A stretch of 64,000 nt of DNA from CBDCFV01 sp965261795 (GCA_965261795.1 OZ253476.1:4216001-4280000), one strand, 5' to 3'; shown: positions 8,224 through 16,587, numbered from the stretch's first letter. Notes: generated by a model from the sequence alone, not told the origin. Made by a program: numbers and translations.

Positions 8224-9348
8224 CTACACCGCTGAAAATCGTGCTGGGTCCAGCGCAGGAATCCCCGGCACCTCAGTGACACCTTTCAGTACCAAGTCCG
8301 CCAAGCCGTGGCACATCCCGGTACTCCACAGGATGCCCTTGCGGCCAGACCCGGTGCCGACGTACAGGTTTTGCCATCCCGGGACCTGCCCGACTATGGG
8401 CAAGCCGTCGGCGGATATGGGGCGCAGGCAGGCAGTCTGATGCACCAATTCGGCATCGACCAGCGACGGCGCCATCTTCAACAAGTCCCCCATGATCTTG
8501 TCCCTGGCCTGTACCGTTATCTCCTCGTCAAACCCCGCTTCCTCTTCCGTTGTACCCGCCCAGATGAGGCCGTCAGGTTTCGACGCCGCGTAGCTTCCGG
8601 CGTAGTTCAGGGAAACTCTCATGGGGTCGGTTGGTAACTGGAGGCGAATGACCTGTCCTTTCAGTGGCGTGATCGGGACATCAACCCCGCACCAAGCCTT
8701 GGCCTGTGACGACCAGGGCCCCATCGCCAGCACTACCGCCCCAGCCTCGATACTACCCGACTCCAGTTTGACTCCCAGACACCGGTCTCCGTCGGTGAGA
8801 AGGCCGGTAGCCCGCCGCAGCATCACTTCCGCGCCGAACTTTTCGGCGGCTTGGGCAGCGGCTAGATTGTAACGGTAGGCCTCAACTGCCCCGGTCCCTT
8901 GGGCCAAGGATGCGCCGAGGCATTCAGGGTTGGTGCGCGGCTCCACCTTCATAACGTCGTCGACGCCTAGCCATTCGACGTGGAACCCTTTAACGTCCTT
9001 CTGCCAAGCTATCTCCTCTTTGGCCCGGTCCACTTCCCATTCTTCAAAAGCCAAGTTCAGACGGTCCCGGAGCTCAAACTGGGTGTCGACACCCGACGCT
9101 TCCTGTAGTTCCTGGGCAATCGTACGATGGCGCTCAAAACACCAGACGCTGAAGTCCAGCAAGGGATGCGGAATCCCTGCGCCTTCCAAGGGACCTAGCC
9201 CGCCAAAGGCGAACCCCGAGGCATGGCTGCCCACCGAGTCGGCCTCCAATACCGTAACTTTCAGCCCGCCGCGGGCCAGCAGGTAGGCGGTCAAAGACCC
9301 GATTATCCCGCCGCCAACTATAACTACATCTCGAGTACTGCTTGTCAC
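8224..9348 (-). CDS. FAD-dependent DAO-family oxidoreductase (glycine/D-amino acid oxidase-like)
   Basis: A 374-residue flavoprotein. The N-terminal Rossmann motif VIVGGGIIGSLTAYLLARGG (residues 9-28) is followed by an acidic residue at the end of beta-2 (VLEAD). The C-terminal part has the family motif ACLRPISADGLPIVGQVPGWQNLYVGTG-like segment that closes the FAD site. DAO-family enzymes oxidise amine groups of amino acids or sarcosine-type substrates and pass electrons to oxygen or a carrier. No partner subunit is adjacent. The GTG start at 9348 is preceded by AGGAGGG with good spacing. Substrate is unknown. Confidence 0.88.
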   Translation of the reverse strand: MTSSTRDVVIVGGGIIGSLTAYLLARGGLKVTVLEADSVGSHASGFAFGGLGPLEGAGIPHPLLDFSVWCFERHRTIAQELQEASGVDTQFELRDRLNLAFEEWEVDRAKEEIAWQKDVKGFHVEWLGVDDVMKVEPRTNPECLGASLAQGTGAVEAYRYNLAAAQAAEKFGAEVMLRRATGLLTDGDRCLGVKLESGSIEAGAVVLAMGPWSSQAKAWCGVDVPITPLKGQVIRLQLPTDPMRVSLNYAGSYAASKPDGLIWAGTTEEEAGFDEEITVQARDKIMGDLLKMAPSLVDAELVHQTACLRPISADGLPIVGQVPGWQNLYVGTGSGRKGILWSTGMCHGLADLVLKGVTEVPGIPALDPARFSAV

Positions 9349-9589
9349 CGGCGTTCCCTCCTGACCGTTTCGAGTGAATACCCTCCCCGCGGTTCGTATG
9401 GTAGCACATTCCGGTGGTGTGCTACCGTCGGGTTCAAGAGGCTCTTATTGAGTATGAACAGTTGTCACTTCGGAGAGCGCAGGGTGACAATGGAACGCTT
9501 ATTCCGTTGGATACACTAAAGTGCGTTTGATGGAATCGGTCGAACCAAACATCAATTTGGGCCCATCAGGAATCATCTCAGAGGTTGTA

Positions 9590-10362
9590 TGAGCCTAATC
9601 GAAACGTTCAAAGGGTGGTTCAGAACTGGTCCGGAGGAGGAACTTTTATGCCCACTGCCTTAGGATGGAGAGGGAATTGAATTCGATGAAGATGAGCAGG
9701 GGCAATAGATTGCAGTCTTCGGGAATTCTACGAGAATGAAATTGAGGCGACAAACAACAAGATATACGAGTGGGCAATGGATGGACGATACATGCATCTG
9801 TTGTCTGAGACAAGGAAACACGACATCTCGAACAGCGAGGCAGATGAAGAGAGGCATCTTATACATGGCAGGTTACGTGCCGATACATGGCAGGTTACGT
9901 GCCGAAACCGAAGCCTCCTATTTCTTGAGGGGTTTGACGCGTGCCGCTTACTCAAGGTACGGCAACGGGAAACTTGTCCCTGCTGCGCAAACATGCATCA
10001 AGGCACTTGGTATATTATTGAATTTCAAGAGTGCAACCGGGTACAGCGGAGACGGTGATGCTGAAATTTCGTTCATGCTAGCACATATACACGCTTGCGA
10101 CAGCAGATTTAAGATAGCGAAACACTGGTTACATGCAGCGAAGGAGGATGCCAGACGTGATGGCGCCATCATGAAGGGGGAAGCCTGTACCCGTCCATTT
10201 CCGCAGGACTATAACGTTAGTCGTTCAGTGTGGGGGGCAACGGTCGCAGCACTAGAAAAGCGCATCAACTCAAAGGTGGCTCCAAACCCTATTTCAGATC
10301 TCTCTGAAGCCGAATTCAGAGCTAAAGACGGAAGAATTTATGTCATCGACAGAGTTGACTAA
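9590..10362 (+). pseudogene. decayed gene of unknown function, frameshifted by a 22-bp tandem duplication
   Basis: An opening MSLIETFKGWFRTGPEEELL (ATG at 9590) runs into TAG codons, and the message then reappears in other frames. The segment NEIEATNNKIYEWAMDGRYM and the following DISNSEADEERHLIHGRLRA are in one frame up to the duplication at 9861-9904. After it the sense continues one frame over as ETEASYFLRGLTRAAYSRYG and on to IYVIDRVD. Deleting one 22-bp copy joins these two parts. The last frame alone gives an open run of 208 codons from 9736, but its first 50 codons are out of phase with the sense frame. I recognise no family. The gene looks dead. Confidence 0.55.
9861..9904. repeat. 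exact 22-bp tandem duplication inside a decayed gene
   Basis: A unit of 22 bp starting ATACATGGCAGGTTACG occurs twice head-to-tail. Because 22 is not a multiple of three, it shifts the frame of the surrounding gene. Removing one copy joins HLIHGRLRA directly to ETEASYFLRG. Confidence 0.85.
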
Positions 10363-10540
10363 GACGATTAAGGCCGAGCTCAGCAGAGTTAGGGACCAAA
10401 TTAGGGCAGGAGACGATTCAGAAATTCTGATCTGGCTGTTGGACAAGGCTTTGGCATGTTCGCAGCGGCCTCTTCGAGACCACCCGGACTATGGCGGGCG
10501 GTGTAAACCGTTGCCTCTTTTGCCATATTCCAATGACTGA
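10340..10540 (+). CDS. small hypothetical protein, doubtful
   Basis: A 66-codon frame beginning MSSTELTKTIKAELSRVRDQ and overlapping the end of the decayed gene by 23 bp. The first 45 residues look like a helical, charged protein segment. The tail (CSQRPLRDHPDYGGRCK) overlaps the phosphatase remnant in another frame. It could be a small real gene or the N-terminal part of the broken phosphatase locus. No family is recognised. Confidence 0.3.
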   Translation: MSSTELTKTIKAELSRVRDQIRAGDDSEILIWLLDKALACSQRPLRDHPDYGGRCKPLPLLPYSND

Positions 10541-10700
10541 CTACCAAAAGCCTTCCGAGGCTTATATGGAAAAGGTCTTGGAAGCGTTCGACTGAATGCC
10601 TAAGCCGGTGCTCGTACATTGTAGTGCAGGCATTGACAGAACGAGTCCCGTCGCAGCATACATTGTTTCCCAGCGTGAAGAGGGAAGCGCAAAACTCTGA
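10476..10700 (+). pseudogene. remnant of a tyrosine/dual-specificity phosphatase
   Basis: In one frame the sequence reads HIPMTDYQKPSEAYMEKVLE, then AFD, a TGA stop at 10593-10595, and MPKPVLVHCSAGIDRTSPVA, ending at TGA 10698-10700. VHCSAGIDRT is the HCxxGxxR phosphate-binding loop of protein tyrosine phosphatases, with cysteine and arginine intact. The preceding HIPMTDY resembles the general-acid (WPD-like) region of dual-specificity enzymes. The stop between these two motifs and the lack of an N-terminal domain mark it as a remnant. Readthrough of TGA cannot be excluded but there is no support for it. Confidence 0.55.
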
Positions 10701-10775
10701 ATGGGCCCCGGTGGCGGGTTATGCCAAAATCACCAACTCTGGCGTATCGTATAATACAAGGCGGATGGTCCCAAG

Positions 10776-11169
10776 ATGACGACAATACCACTGCCCGAAC
10801 CGGGAGCCCCCAGCATAGAAGACCATTTGGCAATAAGCCGGAGGTTCTTAGACCACGCCAGAGTTGAATTGGACAAGGGCGACCGTCTTCAAGCGGCCGA
10901 GAAGGTATGGGGGGCCGCTGCCCACGCTCTCAAGGCTATAGCAATTCAACGCGGTTGGCGGCACCGTTCACACGACAGTGTTATGTCCGTTGGGAGTCAA
11001 TTAGCAAGAGAATGCGGCCGAGAAGACTTAGCGGAACACTTAATCAGCGCCAACGCGATGCACATCAATTTCTACGAGAACGGCGTCCCGGCCATCCTAA
11101 TCAAGGCGGCTATCAATAACGTTGAGCGATACATCGACAAGTTGGATAGTGTTCGGTCACTCCCGCCTA
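10776..11169 (+). pseudogene. PaREP1/HEPN-like gene, 5' part, interrupted by an IS array
   Basis: Codons 1-131 of a helical protein related to 6073-6477. Shared landmarks are the SIEDHLAISRRFLDHARVEL helix, QAAEKVWGAAAHALKAIA, and the MHINFYENG segment (compare LHGNFYTRK in the paralogue). A -10-like TATAAT lies at 10750-10755. The frame is cut after DSVRSLPP, exactly where the first IS630 element begins. Joining base 11169 to base 16587 keeps the frame open for another 41 codons, so the 3' part lies beyond the IS array. The chimeric frame running into the IS to 11270 has no meaning of its own. Whether the truncated product is stable is unknown. Confidence 0.65.
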
Positions 11170-12255
11170 GTGTCCTGTATCTAAAGTGCGTCGGCAAAAG
11201 CGGGCCACGCTGGCCAGGATTTGGTCAGCGGTCTTGGTCCAGACAAAGGGCTTGGGGTCTTCGTTGGTGACGTCCAGGTAACGGTAGATGGCAGCCTCCA
11301 GTTCACCGCTGCTCTGATGCACTCCACGGCGCAACTGCTTTTCGGTGAGCAGCCCAAACCAGCGTTCCACCAGGTTCAGCCAGGAGGCGCTGGTGGGCGT
11401 GAAGTGGATATGGAAGCGGGGCCGTTTGGCGAACCAGTTCCGGATCAGCGCCGTCTTGTGGGTGGCGTAGTTGTCCGCAATCAGGTGCACGTCCAACCCG
11501 GCGGGCACCTCGGACTCGATGGCATCGAGGAACTTGCGGAACTCCACGGCCCGGTGGCGGCGGTGGCACTGGCCAATCACCTTGCCGGTCCTGGCGTCCA
11601 AAGCGGCGAAGAGGGACGTGGTGCCGTGGCGCACGTAATCATGGGTGCGCCGCTCCACCTGGCCCGGGCGCAGGGGCAACAGCGGCCTGGTGCGGTCCAA
11701 GGCCTGAATCTGGGACTTCTCGTCCACGCACAAGACCAACGCCCGGTCCGGTGGATCAAGGTAGAGGCCCACAATGTCCCGCACCTTTTCGATGAAGAAG
11801 GGGTCCGCCGACAGCTTGAAGGTTTCGGTGCGGTGAGGTTGCAGTGCGAAGGCGCGCCAGATGCGGCTGACCGTGGTGTGGCTCAGACCGGAACGCTGGG
11901 CCATGGACCGGGTGCTCCAGTGCGTGGCGTCCTTGGGTGTGGACTCCAGCGTCAGCGTAATCACCCGTTCCACGTCTTCATCAGTAACCGCTCGCGGTCG
12001 GCCGCTGCGGGGCTCGTCCGACAGGCCGTCCAATCGCCGTTCCAAGAACCGGGAACGCCACTTCCCCACCGTTTCGTCGGACACCTCCAAGTCGGCAGCC
12101 ACTGCGATGTTGCTGCGGCCTTCGGCGCAGGCCAGAATCATTCTGGCCCGCAGCGCCAGGCTCTGGGCCGTCTTGGGGCGACGAACCCACCGTTCCAGCG
12201 TTTCCCTTTCGGTGTCGTCCAATATCAGCGGCGGCATTGGCCTTCCGATCGCCAT
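11167..12255 (-). CDS. IS630 family transposase, copy 1
   Basis: About 362 residues from the ATG at 12255, which has AGGAG about 10 nt upstream; a second ATG lies two codons earlier and the frame is open to 12306. The N-terminus has a helix-turn-helix (LEVSDETVGKWRSRFLERRL) and a second one (SGLSHTTVSRIWRAF). The DDE catalytic domain has D178 (CVDEKSQ), D261 (IADNYATHK) and E297 (NLVERWF), giving the DD(35-36)E spacing of the IS630 group. The protein ends TLDTGH. Its TAG stop is made from the flanking TA target plus one host base, not from the element. The gene is intact, so the element is probably active. Confidence 0.92.
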   Translation of the reverse strand: MAIGRPMPPLILDDTERETLERWVRRPKTAQSLALRARMILACAEGRSNIAVAADLEVSDETVGKWRSRFLERRLDGLSDEPRSGRPRAVTDEDVERVITLTLESTPKDATHWSTRSMAQRSGLSHTTVSRIWRAFALQPHRTETFKLSADPFFIEKVRDIVGLYLDPPDRALVLCVDEKSQIQALDRTRPLLPLRPGQVERRTHDYVRHGTTSLFAALDARTGKVIGQCHRRHRAVEFRKFLDAIESEVPAGLDVHLIADNYATHKTALIRNWFAKRPRFHIHFTPTSASWLNLVERWFGLLTEKQLRRGVHQSSGELEAAIYRYLDVTNEDPKPFVWTKTADQILASVARFCRRTLDTGH

Positions 12256-12335
12256 GATCATCCCTCTCCTGAGTCGGTGATCGAAAGAATACCTCATTGC
12301 GAACACTATTACTACTAACTTCAGTTACACCACAC
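11170..12335 (-). mobile_element. IS630-family insertion sequence, copy 1 (1166 bp)
   Basis: The ends are GTGTCCTGTATCTAAAGT at 11170 and, read inward from 12335, GTGTGGTGTAACTGAAGT, an imperfect 18-bp inverted repeat. TA dinucleotides flank it at 11168-11169 and 12336-12337, the usual target duplication of IS630/Tc1-mariner-type elements. The encoded protein is identical to that of copies 2 and 3, and the alternative frames are identical too, so the copies are near or fully identical in DNA. It shares its right TA with copy 2. Confidence 0.92.
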
Positions 12336-13423
12336 TAGTGTCCTGTATCTAAAGTGCGTCGGCAAAAGCGGGCCACGCTGGCCAGGATTTGGTCAGCGGT
12401 CTTGGTCCAGACAAAGGGCTTGGGGTCTTCGTTGGTGACGTCCAGGTAACGGTAGATGGCAGCCTCCAGTTCACCGCTGCTCTGATGCACTCCACGGCGC
12501 AACTGCTTTTCGGTGAGCAGCCCAAACCAGCGTTCCACCAGGTTCAGCCAGGAGGCGCTGGTGGGCGTGAAGTGGATATGGAAGCGGGGCCGTTTGGCGA
12601 ACCAGTTCCGGATCAGCGCCGTCTTGTGGGTGGCGTAGTTGTCCGCAATCAGGTGCACGTCCAACCCGGCGGGCACCTCGGACTCGATGGCATCGAGGAA
12701 CTTGCGGAACTCCACGGCCCGGTGGCGGCGGTGGCACTGGCCAATCACCTTGCCGGTCCTGGCGTCCAAAGCGGCGAAGAGGGACGTGGTGCCGTGGCGC
12801 ACGTAATCATGGGTGCGCCGCTCCACCTGGCCCGGGCGCAGGGGCAACAGCGGCCTGGTGCGGTCCAAGGCCTGAATCTGGGACTTCTCGTCCACGCACA
12901 AGACCAACGCCCGGTCCGGTGGATCAAGGTAGAGGCCCACAATGTCCCGCACCTTTTCGATGAAGAAGGGGTCCGCCGACAGCTTGAAGGTTTCGGTGCG
13001 GTGAGGTTGCAGTGCGAAGGCGCGCCAGATGCGGCTGACCGTGGTGTGGCTCAGACCGGAACGCTGGGCCATGGACCGGGTGCTCCAGTGCGTGGCGTCC
13101 TTGGGTGTGGACTCCAGCGTCAGCGTAATCACCCGTTCCACGTCTTCATCAGTAACCGCTCGCGGTCGGCCGCTGCGGGGCTCGTCCGACAGGCCGTCCA
13201 ATCGCCGTTCCAAGAACCGGGAACGCCACTTCCCCACCGTTTCGTCGGACACCTCCAAGTCGGCAGCCACTGCGATGTTGCTGCGGCCTTCGGCGCAGGC
13301 CAGAATCATTCTGGCCCGCAGCGCCAGGCTCTGGGCCGTCTTGGGGCGACGAACCCACCGTTCCAGCGTTTCCCTTTCGGTGTCGTCCAATATCAGCGGC
13401 GGCATTGGCCTTCCGATCGCCAT
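12335..13423 (-). CDS. IS630 family transposase, copy 2
   Basis: Protein identical to copy 1, with the same HTH and DDE residues. Here the TAG stop codon is formed by the shared TA plus the last base of copy 1 (12335-12337), so the two elements are joined at the codon level. Start choice is as for copy 1 (ATG at 13423 with AGGAG upstream). It appears intact. Confidence 0.92.
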   Translation of the reverse strand: MAIGRPMPPLILDDTERETLERWVRRPKTAQSLALRARMILACAEGRSNIAVAADLEVSDETVGKWRSRFLERRLDGLSDEPRSGRPRAVTDEDVERVITLTLESTPKDATHWSTRSMAQRSGLSHTTVSRIWRAFALQPHRTETFKLSADPFFIEKVRDIVGLYLDPPDRALVLCVDEKSQIQALDRTRPLLPLRPGQVERRTHDYVRHGTTSLFAALDARTGKVIGQCHRRHRAVEFRKFLDAIESEVPAGLDVHLIADNYATHKTALIRNWFAKRPRFHIHFTPTSASWLNLVERWFGLLTEKQLRRGVHQSSGELEAAIYRYLDVTNEDPKPFVWTKTADQILASVARFCRRTLDTGH

Positions 13424-13503
13424 GATCATCCCTCTCCTGAGTCGGTGATCGAAAGAATACCTCATTGCGAACACTATTACTACTAACTTCAGTTACACCA
13501 CAC
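12338..13503 (-). mobile_element. IS630-family insertion sequence, copy 2 (1166 bp)
   Basis: Same length, ends and orientation as copy 1, placed directly behind it with a single TA (12336-12337) between them. The right TA is at 13504-13505, now part of the CTAG site used by the IS1182 element. The tandem arrangement suggests insertion of one copy next to the end of another. Confidence 0.92.
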
Positions 13504-14504
13504 TAGAAACCGGGCCGGAAAGTCCTGGTTGGTTAGGGGGATTTGGGCAATAAAGCCGACGTGAGCAGGATCACGGAGCACAGTTGTCCGAGCCGGACCG
13601 CGCAGAAATTGGCCGCAGCATGGGCGACAACAAAGGGGACAATATTGAGGACGACGCTGCGGCCTGTTGCGCCGCCACCGGTACGGCCCGACCACCCGAG
13701 TTTCCCGGCCACCAGGGTCAGGTTGGCTACCGTGGCAGCCAGATACAGCTGGAACCTGGTCTTGACCCTGCCGAAATAGCGGGACTGGCGAAGGCCCAAC
13801 TGGACCAGCCGGGCCAACCGGTGCTCCACCACCACTCGGCGCACTCGATATTCGTCATAGTGAGTGCTTTGCTGCAACGATCGGGCCTGCTGCAGCAGGG
13901 CTTCCTGGGGATGGACCAGCACCCGCCGCCCCCTGCTCCCCTTGGCTGCGATGCACTGGGACCGCAGTGGACATGTCCGGCATTCGGCCCCGTCGAACTG
14001 GAAGGCCTGCAAGCGGTGGACCCGCCCCCTGCGGTCCGTCCGCTTTCCCGCCGGCACGATGGTGTGGGTAACCTGTCCCGCCGGACAGGTGCAACTGCCC
14101 GCGGTCAGGTCGATGACAAAGTCATCCTTGGGAAAGTGCTTCCGGTCGGGCCGTCCCGGCACTCTGGCCACCAACCGGCGTCCCGCATCGGCGAAGGCCT
14201 GCCTGGTATCGCCATCCCCATAGGCGGCGTCGCCCATGGCTTCCTCCACCGGCACACCGGTGTTGGCCTCGCTCTGCTCCACCAATTCCAGCGATCCCAG
14301 GTTGTCCGGAGCGTTGCCGGGCAATACGTCCACGGCGGTGATCAACTGGGAGCCGGTATCCACGACGATGGCCGCCTTGTGTCCGTCGAACCGTCTACTG
14401 CTGCTCTTGTGGCCGTGGCGCATCTCCGGGTCATGCACCGACATCATCCGGTCCCGGCTCACCCCGTCCTTGAGATTCACTCCGTCATCGGTCCGCTCCA
14501 CGTC

Positions 14505-14529
14505 CCCCGTTCGGGGCCGGGGGCAGGCT
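14505..14529 (-). repeat. 25-bp hairpin insert B inside the IS1182 transposase
   Basis: On the minus strand the insert is AGCCTGCCCCCGGCCCCGAA followed by CGGGG. It contains CCCCCG and CGGGG(G), which pair around an 8-nt loop (GCCCCGAA). It interrupts codons CAG|GAC (Q-D) and shifts the frame by +1. It matches insert A at 22 of 25 positions, and the stem pairing is kept. Confidence 0.85.
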
Positions 14530-15045
14530 CTGGAGCAGCAACTGCCCCAGCAGTTCCGCCGCCGCCACTATCTGCTGCCGCTCAGCGCTGTCCTCCCCCA
14601 ATTCCCCCTGCGCCTGCCGCGACAACTCCAGCAACCGGTCGGCGTCAGCTACTATCAAGGACAGCAGCGCCGCCCGCGCCCGTTTGTCGCTCCAGTCGAT
14701 GGCGGCTTCGCCCTTCACGCTGGAACCCAGGTACCCCTCATATCCCCGGGCCTTGCCCCATTCCTTGACGCTGGACTTCTCCACCGCCGCCAGCGCCCGC
14801 AACAGCTTGACTATCCCGTCCGCCAACAGATTATACGTGTCCTTCACCGCGCCACGGCCCAGGATGTTGGTCGTGTCCAACGCCACCCGCATCCCGCGCC
14901 CTTTCAGATACCCCGACTCCCGGGCCAAACGCAGGCTGGACTCGAACACCTCCCGCACCTTGCCGTGCAGTATCAGCTGGGCGCGGAACACCTGCAGCGT
15001 ACTCTTGGCGAAGGGACGGTCTTCCACCTCAATCCCCAAGGCCAC

Positions 15046-15070
15046 CCCCGATCGTGGCCGAGGGCAGGCT
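15046..15070 (-). repeat. 25-bp hairpin insert A inside the IS1182 transposase
   Basis: On the minus strand the insert is AGCCTGCCCTCGGCCACGAT followed by CGGGG. CCCTCG pairs with CGGGG(G) through one T-G wobble around an 8-nt loop (GCCACGAT). It lies between AAG and GTG (K-V) and shifts the frame by +1, like insert B. Confidence 0.85.
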
Positions 15071-15418
15071 CTTCCACCGGATGTCGAAGTCGGCCCGGGC
15101 CTTGGCCTCGGCGTCGCTCACCTTGTCGTGGGACTGGAGCAGCAACGCTGTCGCCAGCAGGCTGGGCGGCACGCTGTCCCGGCCGTTGTCGGCGCAGTAG
15201 AACCCGGCGAAATCAGGGTCCCGGAACAGGCGGCCCCGCAGTGATGCCAACAGTCCGTAGTAGGTGTCCCGCCCCACGTGGTCCAGATACAACCGGTCCG
15301 CTTCCCAGAGGCCCCTCTGGTCCGACCGCTCTCCCATCATGCTCAAGCCCTCGCTATTTCTTGATGGCTCAAGTATAGCTGACCACCCGGCTGAAGCCAG
15401 TTTCCGGCCACGTTTCTA

Positions 15419-16584
15419 GTGTGGTGTAACTGAAGTTAGTAGTAATAGTGTTCGCAATGAGGTATTCTTTCGATCACCGACTCAGGAGAGGGATGATCAT
15501 GGCGATCGGAAGGCCAATGCCGCCGCTGATATTGGACGACACCGAAAGGGAAACGCTGGAACGGTGGGTTCGTCGCCCCAAGACGGCCCAGAGCCTGGCG
15601 CTGCGGGCCAGAATGATTCTGGCCTGCGCCGAAGGCCGCAGCAACATCGCAGTGGCTGCCGACTTGGAGGTGTCCGACGAAACGGTGGGGAAGTGGCGTT
15701 CCCGGTTCTTGGAACGGCGATTGGACGGCCTGTCGGACGAGCCCCGCAGCGGCCGACCGCGAGCGGTTACTGATGAAGACGTGGAACGGGTGATTACGCT
15801 GACGCTGGAGTCCACACCCAAGGACGCCACGCACTGGAGCACCCGGTCCATGGCCCAGCGTTCCGGTCTGAGCCACACCACGGTCAGCCGCATCTGGCGC
15901 GCCTTCGCACTGCAACCTCACCGCACCGAAACCTTCAAGCTGTCGGCGGACCCCTTCTTCATCGAAAAGGTGCGGGACATTGTGGGCCTCTACCTTGATC
16001 CACCGGACCGGGCGTTGGTCTTGTGCGTGGACGAGAAGTCCCAGATTCAGGCCTTGGACCGCACCAGGCCGCTGTTGCCCCTGCGCCCGGGCCAGGTGGA
16101 GCGGCGCACCCATGATTACGTGCGCCACGGCACCACGTCCCTCTTCGCCGCTTTGGACGCCAGGACCGGCAAGGTGATTGGCCAGTGCCACCGCCGCCAC
16201 CGGGCCGTGGAGTTCCGCAAGTTCCTCGATGCCATCGAGTCCGAGGTGCCCGCCGGGTTGGACGTGCACCTGATTGCGGACAACTACGCCACCCACAAGA
16301 CGGCGCTGATCCGGAACTGGTTCGCCAAACGGCCCCGCTTCCATATCCACTTCACGCCCACCAGCGCCTCCTGGCTGAACCTGGTGGAACGCTGGTTTGG
16401 GCTGCTCACCGAAAAGCAGTTGCGCCGTGGAGTGCATCAGAGCAGCGGTGAACTGGAGGCTGCCATCTACCGTTACCTGGACGTCACCAACGAAGACCCC
16501 AAGCCCTTTGTCTGGACCAAGACCGCTGACCAAATCCTGGCCAGCGTGGCCCGCTTTTGCCGACGCACTTTAGATACAGGACAC
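15419..16584 (+). mobile_element. IS630-family insertion sequence, copy 3 (1166 bp, inverted)
   Basis: Identical element in the opposite orientation to copies 1 and 2. It is flanked by TA at 15417-15418 and 16585-16586. With copy 2 it brackets the IS1182 element, which gives a composite-transposon-like shape. The outermost TA (16585-16586) and the TA at 11168-11169 match the two halves of the interrupted PaREP1/HEPN gene. Confidence 0.92.
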
Positions 16585-16587
16585 TAG
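15499..16587 (+). CDS. IS630 family transposase, copy 3
   Basis: Protein identical to copies 1 and 2. The TAG stop at 16585-16587 again comes from the TA target plus the next host base G. The ATG at 15499 has AGGAG upstream (caggagaggg). It is intact, with the DDE triad as in copy 1. Confidence 0.92.
   Translation: MAIGRPMPPLILDDTERETLERWVRRPKTAQSLALRARMILACAEGRSNIAVAADLEVSDETVGKWRSRFLERRLDGLSDEPRSGRPRAVTDEDVERVITLTLESTPKDATHWSTRSMAQRSGLSHTTVSRIWRAFALQPHRTETFKLSADPFFIEKVRDIVGLYLDPPDRALVLCVDEKSQIQALDRTRPLLPLRPGQVERRTHDYVRHGTTSLFAALDARTGKVIGQCHRRHRAVEFRKFLDAIESEVPAGLDVHLIADNYATHKTALIRNWFAKRPRFHIHFTPTSASWLNLVERWFGLLTEKQLRRGVHQSSGELEAAIYRYLDVTNEDPKPFVWTKTADQILASVARFCRRTLDTGH

Larger units (their letters stand above)
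13533..15346 (-). pseudogene. IS1182 family transposase, split into three frames by two 25-bp hairpin inserts
   Basis: Three consecutive minus-strand frames (15346-15029, 15045-14485, 14501-13533) make up one transposase. The first has the DUF772-type N-terminus (GLWEADRLYLDHVGR, DNGRDSVPPSLLATALLLQ). The second continues VALGIEVEDRPFAKSTLQVF. The third holds the DDE domain with DRMMSVHDPEMRHGHKS, FDGHKAAIVVD and the C-terminal RYFGRVKTRFQLYLAATVAN. Removing 15046-15070 and 14505-14529 joins RWK to VALGIE and LLLQ to DVERTDD, and the remaining 1764 nt are exactly 588 codons. As written the gene is broken, unless ribosomes skip the inserts. Confidence 0.8.
13507..15415 (-). mobile_element. IS1182-family insertion sequence nested between IS630 copies 2 and 3
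   Basis: The left end reads AAACCGGGCCGGAAA and the right end, read inward, AAACGTGGCCGGAAA, giving a 15-bp inverted repeat with two mismatches. CTAG is present on both sides (13503-13506 and 15416-15419) and can be a 4-bp target duplication. If the element is removed, IS630 copies 2 and 3 would meet tail to tail across one TA in a palindrome centred on CTAG. The element therefore most likely inserted after the IS630 copies. Its single transposase gene is split into three frames by two 25-bp inserts. Confidence 0.82.

Noticed and set aside
11221..12318. 365-codon open frame opposite the IS630 transposase (also in copies 2 and 3)
   Set aside because: It is the shadow of a high-GC gene. The sense strand has the full DDE and HTH signatures.
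13584..14768. 394-codon plus-strand frame across the IS1182 element
   Set aside because: Low-complexity Pro/Ala/Arg translation antisense to the transposase domains.
14505..15070. Programmed ribosomal frameshifting as the explanation for the split IS1182 transposase
   Set aside because: Not excluded, but simple slippage would leave the extra SLPxAxxGG residues in the protein. Exact restoration of family sequence by removing 25 bp at both sites fits insertion or bypassing better.
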